DNA of 64,000 nt from an uncultured Desulfovibrio sp. (GTDB taxonomy: Bacteria > Desulfobacterota > Desulfovibrionia > Desulfovibrionales > Desulfovibrionaceae): assembly GCA_913060505.1 (NCBI GenBank), contig CAJXRQ010000002.1:1-64000 (forward strand), read 5' to 3'. The first letter of the stretch is position 1; the number at the start of each line of letters is the position of its first letter. A model generated the notes under the pieces. That model was not told the DNA's origin, made no database searches, and saw nothing but the letters and a program-made list of their open reading frames with translations. Shown piece by piece: positions 17,126 to 24,112 of the stretch. Position numbers and translations under genes: made by a program.

Positions 17126-17776
17126 TTATTGTTTGAGCTGTGCCAGCTTGTAGGCGACAAACTGTTTGTCCAGTGTGCCAGCCGTTTCCAGTCGTTCATA
17201 GGCCTTGACGGCAGTGGCTTTGTCCCCGGCCTGCTCTGCGGCGAGAGCCAATTGACGGTTCACCGGAACGATCAGGGTTTTGGGGATGGAGTCGGCCAGC
17301 GGCTTGAGCTCTTCCAGCGCTTTTTTGGCATCTCCGGCAAGCAGGGCGGCTTTGGCTTGGCCGAGCTTGGCGATAAGGGCTATTTCGTCGTCAGAGTCGA
17401 CTTTTATATCCTTATAATATTGTGCGGCTTTGTCGTATTGCTTCAACTCCAAGGCAAGGGATGCGGCTTCAAAGTAAACCGATGCCTGCATGTTGGAGGG
17501 AGCGTTTTCTGCCAGTGCGACGATCTTGTCCAGCCGTTCCTGCCCTTGGTTGTTCAGCAGGATTTCACCGATCGCGATACGGGTTTTACTGGCCTGGTTG
17601 TTGCGGTGCCAGCGAAGTCCGCTCCAAATGACAGTCAGGCCGACAATGATCACAATAAACAATGTAATGTGTTTTTTGTATTTGTTCACAGCTTCCATCA
17701 GGGGCTTCATGCTCTGGGGAGCTCCCTGTTCGATGCTGTCAAGAACTGACTGCTGGTTGTTTTCATGTTCTGCCAT
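17126..17776 (-). CDS. TPR-containing inner-membrane protein (YfgM-like)
   Basis: A 216-residue protein with one membrane helix (about residues 37-56, ITLFIVIIVGLTVIWSGL) after a basic cytoplasmic segment, and then four or so TPR-like helical pairs facing the periplasm (YDKAAQYYKDIK, GDAKKALEELKPLA, GDKATAVKAYERL). It resembles YfgM-type ancillary proteins linked to translocon and periplasmic folding. Start at 17776 has AAGGAG. It is the first gene before iorA (28-nt gap) and shares the likely promoter at 17858-17886; a functional link to IorAB is not obvious. Confidence 0.7.
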   Translation of the reverse strand: MAEHENNQQSVLDSIEQGAPQSMKPLMEAVNKYKKHITLFIVIIVGLTVIWSGLRWHRNNQASKTRIAIGEILLNNQGQERLDKIVALAENAPSNMQASVYFEAASLALELKQYDKAAQYYKDIKVDSDDEIALIAKLGQAKAALLAGDAKKALEELKPLADSIPKTLIVPVNRQLALAAEQAGDKATAVKAYERLETAGTLDKQFVAYKLAQLKQ

Positions 17777-17857
17777 GCAAGGCTCTCCTTCATAGCGGCT
17801 TGGTGAGATCGTGATTGAATGCCTTCCGCGACGGACCGTCCGCCGTGGCAAAAGTGG

Positions 17858-17886
17858 GTAGTAAGCAAAATTGTAAAAAAGGTCAA
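17858..17886 (-). promoter_or_regulatory. Sigma-70-type promoter of the TPR-iorAB-regulator operon
   Basis: Minus strand: TTGACC (17881-17886), 17 nt, TACTAC (17858-17863). It lies about 80 nt before the TPR gene start. Confidence 0.45.
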
Positions 17887-18123
17887 AGGCATTTTCTCAA
17901 AAGTATGCCGAAAGAGCGTGTTCAAAGCCTGTTTGAACAGGAATATCGTGGCATAATGACAAAAAAGGTAATTTCCATTTTCTTGACGGCAAAAGGGGGT
18001 GTTGGTGGCAGAAGTCTTCGAGGTATAAATGAATGGTTCCTTTTTATGAATGGAATTCTGTTTTTCGTGTATTTTCTGAATGATTGTCAGTCTGATTTGT
18101 TTGCTGAAGAAGAAACGAGTTTG

Positions 18124-18153
18124 TTGACGAAAAATGGTTGTGCAAGATATACG
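18124..18153 (+). promoter_or_regulatory. Sigma-70-type promoter for proA-nadD
   Basis: TTGACG (18124-18129), 17-18 nt, ATATAC/TATACG (18147-18153). It is placed 54 nt before the proA start codon. Confidence 0.5.
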
Positions 18154-18206
18154 AATAATTGCGGTATCGCGTAGAGAGTCGCTAGAAATTTTTCAGGAGA
18201 TGCAGG

Positions 18207-19466
18207 ATGGACATACGGGAACAGATGGTAGCAATGGGTCGTCGTGCCAAGGTTGCAGCCAGGGCTTTGACCAAGGCTTCAGGCTCGGATAAGCAGAAGG
18301 CCTTGCTTTTGTTGGCGGATTTGCTTGAGAATAATGCTGAAAGCATTCGGCAAGCCAACCTTAAAGATGTGGATGCTGCTGTTGAGCGGGGCCTTGATGC
18401 TGCCAAAGTGCAGCGATTGACAATTACGGAAAAGGTTTTGACTTCCATGGTGCAGGGATGCCGCGAAGTCGCTGCCATGTCCGACCCCGTGGGCGAGGTT
18501 GAGTCCATGAAAAAGCGTCCTAACGGTATGTTGGTGGGACGCATGCGTGTGCCTTTGGGAGTGGTGGCCATGATTTACGAATCTCGCCCGAATGCTACCG
18601 TAGATGCCGGAATTCTGTGTCTGAAGGCCGGAAACGCGACTATCCTGCGCGGTGGATCTGAGGCATTTCATTCCAACACGGCGTTGGCCGAGCTAATGCA
18701 TGAAGCTTTGGAGAAGGCCGGCCTGCCGCGTGATGCCGTTCAGATTCCTCCCACCACCTCTCGCGAAGCTGTGGCTGAAATGCTCAAACTTGACGAATAT
18801 ATCGATGTGGTCATCCCGAGGGGCGGCGAGGGATTGATCCGTGCTGTTACGGAACAGGCCTCCATGCCCGTGCTGAAACACTACAAAGGTGTTTGCCATG
18901 CGTTCGCAGACGTTACCTGTGATATGGACAAGACGTTGGCGATTCTGGAGAATGCCAAAATGCAGTATCCCAGTGGATGCAACGCGCTTGAGTGTTTGCT
19001 GGTGCATCGGGATGTTGCTGCGGAATTGTTGCCCCGTGTGGCTGAGACCTTGGGCCCCAAGGGCGTATCTTTCCACGCTTGTCCCGAATCCTTGCCTTTG
19101 TTGGGGCAATGGGCAGAAGCTGCCACAGATCAGGACTGGGGAATGGAGTATCTTTCCCTGAATTTGGCTGTGAAGATGGTGTCCGGTCTTGATGAAGCCA
19201 TGGATTTCATTGCAGAGTATGGCTCCAATCATACCGAGGCTATTTTGACCGAGGATCATTCCCGGGCCATGCGTTTTGTCCGTGAGGTTGATGCTTCTCT
19301 GGTTGTTGTCAATGCCACTACACGTTTCAATGATGGCGCCCAGCTGGGCTTGGGGGCGGAAATAGGAATTTCCACTTCCAAGTTGCATGCCTATGGTCCC
19401 ATGGGAGTGCGCGAGCTGACGTCTGCCAAATTCGTTTTGCTTGGAGACTGGCAGGTCCGTGAGTAG
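18207..19466 (+). CDS. proA: Gamma-glutamyl phosphate reductase
   Basis: A 419-residue NADPH-dependent aldehyde-dehydrogenase-fold enzyme that reduces gamma-glutamyl phosphate to the semialdehyde in proline synthesis. Landmarks are PLGVVAMIYESRPNATVDAG (about 112-131), GNATILRGGSEAFHSN, VIPRGGEGLI and the catalytic cysteine region YPSGCNALECLLVH (about 254-267); the length is normal. The ATG has AGGAGATGCAGG upstream. It is followed after 143 nt by nadD, a pairing seen in related bacteria. proB is not in the window. Confidence 0.96.
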   Translation: MDIREQMVAMGRRAKVAARALTKASGSDKQKALLLLADLLENNAESIRQANLKDVDAAVERGLDAAKVQRLTITEKVLTSMVQGCREVAAMSDPVGEVESMKKRPNGMLVGRMRVPLGVVAMIYESRPNATVDAGILCLKAGNATILRGGSEAFHSNTALAELMHEALEKAGLPRDAVQIPPTTSREAVAEMLKLDEYIDVVIPRGGEGLIRAVTEQASMPVLKHYKGVCHAFADVTCDMDKTLAILENAKMQYPSGCNALECLLVHRDVAAELLPRVAETLGPKGVSFHACPESLPLLGQWAEAATDQDWGMEYLSLNLAVKMVSGLDEAMDFIAEYGSNHTEAILTEDHSRAMRFVREVDASLVVVNATTRFNDGAQLGLGAEIGISTSKLHAYGPMGVRELTSAKFVLLGDWQVRE

Positions 19467-19609
19467 TCGTTTTTTTGTGCCGTTTCAAATCGTTTGGTCC
19501 GCTTGGTTGTTTCGCCGGGCGGGCCTTTTGCCATGTTCCTTCTGTTGTCAGGGACAAAGCTTCGTATTATCATAGTGCTGAGGAATAGCCTGAAACGAGG
19601 AGTGGTCTT

Positions 19610-20266
19610 GTGAAAATCGGTCTGTTGGGTGGCAGTTTCAATCCCGTGCATACAGGGCACGTACGCATGGCTATCGAGGTGCGTGAGGCCCTTGATTTGG
19701 ACAGGGTTGAATTGATTCCGGTTCGACATCCACCGCATAAAACAGATGAGGGATTGCTCCCTTTTTCCTTGCGCATGGAATTATGTAATGCCTCGATTCA
19801 GGGCGTTCCCGGCCTTGGTTCCAACCCTATCGAAGGCCGGCGTCCCGGACCTTCGTTTACCTGTGACACGTTGACCTGCTATCGTGAGGAACAGCCTGAG
19901 AGCGAGTTGGTATTCATCATGGGAGCGGCGACTTTTCTTGAGCTGGAAAGTTGGAAGCGAGGGCTGGAACTGCCGGAGCTGGCTTCGCTGGCTGTCGTCA
20001 ACCGTTGGACTGCTGCGGAAAAGGTTGCGGAAACCATTGCTGCCCGTTGGCCAGATGCCGAACGGGAAGCCGATGGCGTGTGGCGTTTTTCTTCCGGGCA
20101 CGCCGTGCACCGTATTGCCATTCCTCGTTTGGATATCAAGGCGGCCATGTTGCGAGAGCGGTGGTTGCAGGGGCGAGATATCAGTTTCCTTGTTCCGTGC
20201 GGCGTTCGGGATATGTTGGAAGAGCACCGGAAAGAAGTGACTTCCTACTGGGAAAAGCGCCCGTAA
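19610..20266 (+). CDS. nadD: Nicotinate-mononucleotide adenylyltransferase (divergent NadD)
   Basis: A 218-residue nucleotidyltransferase for NAD synthesis. The N-terminal ATP-binding signature is complete (GLLGGSFNPVHTGHVRMA, with GxFNPxHxGH). Two other hallmark positions deviate: the usual GxDxL is GAATFLELESW, and the usual ISSTxIR near the C-terminus is LDIKAAMLR, without the Ser/Thr residues that contact ATP phosphates. The GTG start is backed by GAGGAG 7 nt upstream. The overall fold and the proA neighbour support NadD, but reduced activity or another substrate cannot be excluded. Confidence 0.82.
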   Translation: MKIGLLGGSFNPVHTGHVRMAIEVREALDLDRVELIPVRHPPHKTDEGLLPFSLRMELCNASIQGVPGLGSNPIEGRRPGPSFTCDTLTCYREEQPESELVFIMGAATFLELESWKRGLELPELASLAVVNRWTAAEKVAETIAARWPDAEREADGVWRFSSGHAVHRIAIPRLDIKAAMLRERWLQGRDISFLVPCGVRDMLEEHRKEVTSYWEKRP

Positions 20267-20276
20267 CCCTTGCATT

Positions 20277-21239
20277 TTAAATAGAGGCGACGTCTGCTTC
20301 GGAAAGTACGCTGACAAGGCGCATGAATGCATCCCGATTATACAATCCCTTGTCCTGTTTGATGATTTTCAAGGCCTCGAACGGTTTGAACGGCGGACGA
20401 TAAAATTGTTTACGCGTCAGCTTGTCGTAGTATTCGCAAAGCGCGACAATGCGGGCGTAAAATGGAATTTCTTCACCTTTGACCCGGCCGGGAAATCCCT
20501 TTCCGTCTTCCCGTTCATGATGAAAAAGCACACAGTGGATACTCTCGGGAGAAAGAGGGATGGTTGCGCATGCCTGTACGCCGAGAATGGGGTGCGTGTC
20601 CCATATCCGGCGTTGCGCCAGAGGCATTATATCCGGATCGACTTTGAGGAGTTCCGTGTCCAGTGACAACTTCCCGTAGTCATGCAGCATGGCTCCGCCG
20701 CCGCAGTCTGCCAGCAATTCTTCCCCTCCGTCCAACGTCATGAGTACACTGGCCGTGAGCACGGCTGTTCCCAGTCCATGGTGGTAAATGTCAAATCCGT
20801 GAGCGATAAGTTTTGATAGTTCCTTGAGTCCTCGGGGAGAACGGAACAAAAGGGCGCTTTCCGTAATAAATTTTTGGAAGCGTTCATAGTGTTCCTGTAA
20901 TTGTCGTGGGGGCAACTTGGCTTCGAAAAGGTCTTTTGCTACGGAATTTGCCGAGCGGGTCCATGCCGCAGCCCGGGAATTCATGGGGATGGATGCGTCG
21001 GCTAGCATGCGGGCTATGTGCCGCTCCACATAAGCGTTCAACTCCTGTTCTTCATCCTTATGCACATAGAGTGTGGTTACATCCTGAATTTCCAGACGCA
21101 ACTGGTGTTCTGGCGAAAATTGTTCGCCTGATGTTGAATAGAGAACGAACCTGTCCTCCTGTTTCAGGTAGGTCACGAATCCGGCCTTTGTGTTTGGCAG
21201 GATGAGTCGCGTGGCAATGGGGATGTAGAGATCGGGCAT
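20277..21239 (-). CDS. HD-GYP-like signalling phosphodiesterase
   Basis: A 320-residue cytoplasmic protein. An N-terminal region (about 1-80) without recognised domain is followed by a helical linker and an HD-GYP-like domain (about 145-290): HHGLGTAVLTA, GGAMLHDYGKL with the HD metal pair, HPILGVQA, LFHHEREDGKGFPGRVKGEEIP and ARIVALCEYYDKLT. The diagnostic GYP triad reads GFP, a conservative change. HD-GYP domains hydrolyse cyclic di-GMP. No receiver or membrane segment is visible, and how it is controlled is unknown. It ends convergent with nadD, and the heptosyltransferase-like gene lies upstream on the same strand with an 81-nt gap. Confidence 0.78.
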   Translation of the reverse strand: MPDLYIPIATRLILPNTKAGFVTYLKQEDRFVLYSTSGEQFSPEHQLRLEIQDVTTLYVHKDEEQELNAYVERHIARMLADASIPMNSRAAAWTRSANSVAKDLFEAKLPPRQLQEHYERFQKFITESALLFRSPRGLKELSKLIAHGFDIYHHGLGTAVLTASVLMTLDGGEELLADCGGGAMLHDYGKLSLDTELLKVDPDIMPLAQRRIWDTHPILGVQACATIPLSPESIHCVLFHHEREDGKGFPGRVKGEEIPFYARIVALCEYYDKLTRKQFYRPPFKPFEALKIIKQDKGLYNRDAFMRLVSVLSEADVASI

Positions 21240-21320
21240 GGCGAATCCGGGGTTGGGGTCCGAGGATTGCTGATTCTAGAGCCTATGCTCGTATTGGTCA
21301 ATAAGGGCCGGAGGCGACCT

Positions 21321-22361
21321 TTAACGGGAAGTGAGGATTGTTTGTATGGCAGCCATGGTTTGGTCTGGAGTGATGCCGGAAAGGCATTCAAGGCCTCGTG
21401 TGCATTCGGTGGCTCCGTGCAAAGAACAGGGGCGGCAATCCATTTCACGTTCAAGGACAATGTCTTGCGTTCCTGCCGGGTAGAACCCCCATACTTTTGC
21501 CGTTGGGCCGAACAGGGCTACCACTGGGGTTTTGACTCCCGAGGCAAGGTGCATTGGTCCGGAGTCATTGGTGATCATGACGTCCGCCGCAGCAAGAATG
21601 GCGCAGGTCGTGCGAAGGTCGGTACGATTTGTGAGGTCATTATCAATATTTTGGGAAAAGAACGGCATTTTGTTGCGTCCCACTACTACCCAATCGATGT
21701 TGGCCTGTTCCAGTTGTTTTATCAGTGTGCGCCAGTGGGCTTCGGGCCATTGCTTGGCCGGATGCGTTGCGTACGGGTGTAGGGCGACCAATGCCGTGTT
21801 TTTGCGAAGAGGGTGTATCAGATCCAACGCTTTTGTGTTTTCCGACGCCGTCATGACTATGTGTGGAAGCAGTTCGGTTGCCGGGATTGCTTTTCGCTCC
21901 AGAGCCATGGCGTACCGTTGTGGCACGTTGGTCCGTTCCAGCATGGATCGGAATTTGGGAGAGCCGGTACGGCTGAAGATTCGCCGGTGCAGTCCTGATT
22001 TTGGGTAGCGGCGTACCGGGCTGGGCCAACGTAACCCGAGGATACGCGACCTTAGAGTGCCGTGCAGATCGAGCAGAGGGAGATGGCCGAACTCCCTGGC
22101 CAGCCGGGAGCATTGCCTGAGCCATGCCTTGGTGCCGGCAAGAGCGTCCGCTTTGACCGGGTATATGTGTTCGATGGCCGGGTGATTTTTCAGGATCGGG
22201 GTGAATGCTTCCTTGGTCAGGAAGATAAAATGCATACCCCGCGTCTTTCGCCAGTATTCGAGGACGCCGGTTGTCAGGGCCACGTCACCCATGTGTCCCA
22301 GCCGCACGACAACTGCCGAGGCTGTTTTTCCTACTTTTTCCATATGAATTTTATTTTCCAT
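21321..22361 (-). CDS. Family 9 glycosyltransferase (heptosyltransferase-like)
   Basis: A 346-residue GT-B enzyme. The N-terminal VVRLGHMGDVALTTGVLEYWRK matches the start of GT9 heptosyltransferases (RLxxxGDvlltt). The C-terminal nucleotide-sugar domain has VALHPYATHPAKQWPEAHW, VVGRNKMP, MITNDSGPMHLASGVKTPVVALFGPT and the typical CRPCSLHGATECTRGLECL cysteine cluster. It should add heptose or a related sugar to the inner LPS core at the cytoplasmic membrane face. The start could be 22361 or the internal ATG at 22343; neither has a strong ribosome site. Confidence 0.87.
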   Translation of the reverse strand: MENKIHMEKVGKTASAVVVRLGHMGDVALTTGVLEYWRKTRGMHFIFLTKEAFTPILKNHPAIEHIYPVKADALAGTKAWLRQCSRLAREFGHLPLLDLHGTLRSRILGLRWPSPVRRYPKSGLHRRIFSRTGSPKFRSMLERTNVPQRYAMALERKAIPATELLPHIVMTASENTKALDLIHPLRKNTALVALHPYATHPAKQWPEAHWRTLIKQLEQANIDWVVVGRNKMPFFSQNIDNDLTNRTDLRTTCAILAAADVMITNDSGPMHLASGVKTPVVALFGPTAKVWGFYPAGTQDIVLEREMDCRPCSLHGATECTRGLECLSGITPDQTMAAIQTILTSR

Positions 22362-22507
22362 TTTTCGAACTCGCCCAGTGTGCCGAAAACATTTAGCAAG
22401 TCAAGCCCCCATGCGAGTTGCAGTGCGTTTGCGGTTCTGTTATGTTCCGGCAACTGGAAAAACGGCTTAATGGCCTCGTTTTTTCGAGAGGTGACCAACA
22501 CAAAATC

Positions 22508-23575
22508 ATGATAGAACTCATCCTTGCCGTCGGACTGGCGGTTTTTGTTTCCACCTTCTGTTCTTTGGCGGAGGCCGCCCTGTATTCACTGCCATGGAGC
22601 CATGTGGAAAAGCTCAAGCGGCGTGGAAAGAAGTCGGGCGAGGCGTTGGAACGTCTACGCAACAATGTTGAAGAGCCGATTACCGCCATCCTGACGCTGA
22701 ATACCGTGGCCCATACTGCAGGAGCGGCTGTGGCCGGATGGGCGTGGGCCAGGTTGTACGGCGAGCACACCCTGTGGATATTTACCGTGGTGTTTACGCT
22801 GGTCATTTTGATCGTTTCGGAGATCCTGCCTAAGACTATCGGTGTGGTCTATAACGATGTCCTTGCGCCGCCCTTGGCACCCACTCTTCGTTTTCTGGTC
22901 TGGGTATTCAAGCCCGCAGTCAAGGTTCTCGGCCTTGTTGCCACGTTGATTCGTGGCAGTCGCAAGTCGCCGGAGCACAGTGAGGCGGACATTCTTGCCG
23001 TGGCCAGTCTGACGCGCCGTTCAGGAGTGATCAAACCCTACGAAGAGCAGTCCATTCGCAATATTCTGTTGCTGGATGACAAGACCGTGGAGCAGGTAAT
23101 GACGCCGCGGACGGTTGTGTTCAGCCTCCCTGCCGATATGACTGTGGCCGAAGCGCGGGACCTGCATCCAGTTTGGCCCCATAGCCGGGTTCCCGTGTTC
23201 GGCGATGACAATGACGACATCGTGGGCATTGCTTACCGGCGGCAGGTCTTTGAGGCTTTGGCCGACGATAATGATGAACTCAAACTTTCCGACCTGATGC
23301 GTCCTGTGCGTTTTGTGCTGGAAAGCCTCACGCTGGATCAGGTTTTGGTTAAATTTCTGGGCAGCCGTATGCATCTATTCGTAGTGCTGGATGAATACGG
23401 AGGAATGGCCGGAGTTATTTCCCTTGAGGACGTGCTTGAGGAAATTCTGGGCAATGAGATTGTGGACGAAACCGATCAGGTCGTGGACATGCGCGAGCTT
23501 GCCCGGATGCGGCGCGGTAATTTGGTTCAGGGGCACATGGAAGATCATGCCCCGTCCGAGGATAGCAAGGAATAG
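22508..23575 (+). CDS. CNNM/DUF21 membrane protein with CBS pair (HlyC/CorC family)
   Basis: A 355-residue membrane protein with a DUF21 transmembrane module in the first 170 residues (LAVGLAVFVSTFCSLAEAALYSLPW, TILTLNTVAHTAGAAVAG, IVSEILPKTIGVVY) and a CBS pair after it (VMTPRTVVFSLPADMTV, HLFVVLDEYGGMAGVISLEDVLEEILGNEIVDE). Members are linked to Mg2+/Co2+ transport or efflux. The final CorC-HlyC domain usually found after the CBS pair is missing. The ATG at 22508 is taken because the protein then starts at the first membrane helix. It ends 2 nt before ccmE, so it may be the first gene of that transcript, although no functional link is known. Confidence 0.85.
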   Translation: MIELILAVGLAVFVSTFCSLAEAALYSLPWSHVEKLKRRGKKSGEALERLRNNVEEPITAILTLNTVAHTAGAAVAGWAWARLYGEHTLWIFTVVFTLVILIVSEILPKTIGVVYNDVLAPPLAPTLRFLVWVFKPAVKVLGLVATLIRGSRKSPEHSEADILAVASLTRRSGVIKPYEEQSIRNILLLDDKTVEQVMTPRTVVFSLPADMTVAEARDLHPVWPHSRVPVFGDDNDDIVGIAYRRQVFEALADDNDELKLSDLMRPVRFVLESLTLDQVLVKFLGSRMHLFVVLDEYGGMAGVISLEDVLEEILGNEIVDETDQVVDMRELARMRRGNLVQGHMEDHAPSEDSKE

Positions 23576-23577
23576 GG

Positions 23578-24009
23578 ATGGCAAAAAAGAGCAATAAAAG
23601 TATATATCTGGCAGCGATGATCCTTTTTCTCGGCGGACTGGGCTACCTGTTGTGGTCCGGCCTTTCCGAAAACAGTACATATTTTCTGAACGTTTCAGAG
23701 GCTCTGGCCATGGAACAAGGCAGCCTGAACAGGGCTCGTCTGTTTGGCAAAGTCTCTCCGCAAAATCTGGAAACCCATCCCGGCTCTCTTGGCGTGGGAT
23801 TTGATCTCGTGGACAAGATGGATGGAGCAAAGGTTTTGCGCGTGGAGTACAAGGGTGCAGTCCCGGATACATTCAAGCCGGGGGTGGAAGTCATCGTGGA
23901 AGGGGCGTTCAATTCTGAAAACACGCTCTTTACGGCCTCTTCTCTGGTTACCAAATGTCCGTCCAAATATCGTGAGCAGAGTGATGCCATGGAACAGGAA
24001 AAGGGATAA
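23578..24009 (+). CDS. ccmE: Cytochrome c maturation haem chaperone CcmE, CxxxY variant
   Basis: A 143-residue periplasmic haem chaperone anchored by one N-terminal helix (about residues 8-27). The OB-fold is recognisable (GSLNRARLFGKVS, LRVEYKGAVPDTFKPGVEVIVEG). The haem-binding histidine of the usual HxxxY motif is replaced by cysteine: C127-P-S-K-Y131. Such CxxxY CcmE proteins are known from Desulfovibrio and archaea and function in a Ccm pathway lacking CcmH. It receives haem from CcmC with CcmD and passes it to CcmF. It is followed by ccmF after 103 nt containing a terminator-like hairpin. Confidence 0.92.
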   Translation: MAKKSNKSIYLAAMILFLGGLGYLLWSGLSENSTYFLNVSEALAMEQGSLNRARLFGKVSPQNLETHPGSLGVGFDLVDKMDGAKVLRVEYKGAVPDTFKPGVEVIVEGAFNSENTLFTASSLVTKCPSKYREQSDAMEQEKG

Positions 24010-24080
24010 GCCAAAGAAGCTCGCCAGGTTTGCCGTCAATTTTCCAACAGGGTACTACTTCTCGCCCAATCTGAATAATC

Positions 24081-24102
24081 TCCCGCCATGCGGGACTTTT
24101 TA
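24081..24102 (+). terminator. Terminator-like hairpin between ccmE and ccmF
   Basis: TCCCGC (24081-24086) with GCGGGA (24090-24095), loop CAT, then C and TTTTT, immediately before the ccmF ribosome site AAGGAG. It may lower downstream expression relative to ccmE. Confidence 0.5.
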
Positions 24103-24112
24103 AGGAGTATTC

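Larger units (their letters stand above)
17777..18206. other. 430-bp divergent intergenic region with promoters for the ior operon and proA
   Basis: AT-rich non-coding stretch between the minus-strand TPR-iorAB operon and plus-strand proA. It contains the two promoter candidates listed separately. A 119-codon open frame inside it (17815-18174) has no ribosome site and no protein-like pattern, so I do not call it. Confidence 0.6.

Noticed and set aside
17815-18174. 119-codon open frame between the ior operon and proA
   Set aside because: No ribosome site, no conserved-looking pattern, and it spans both promoter candidates.
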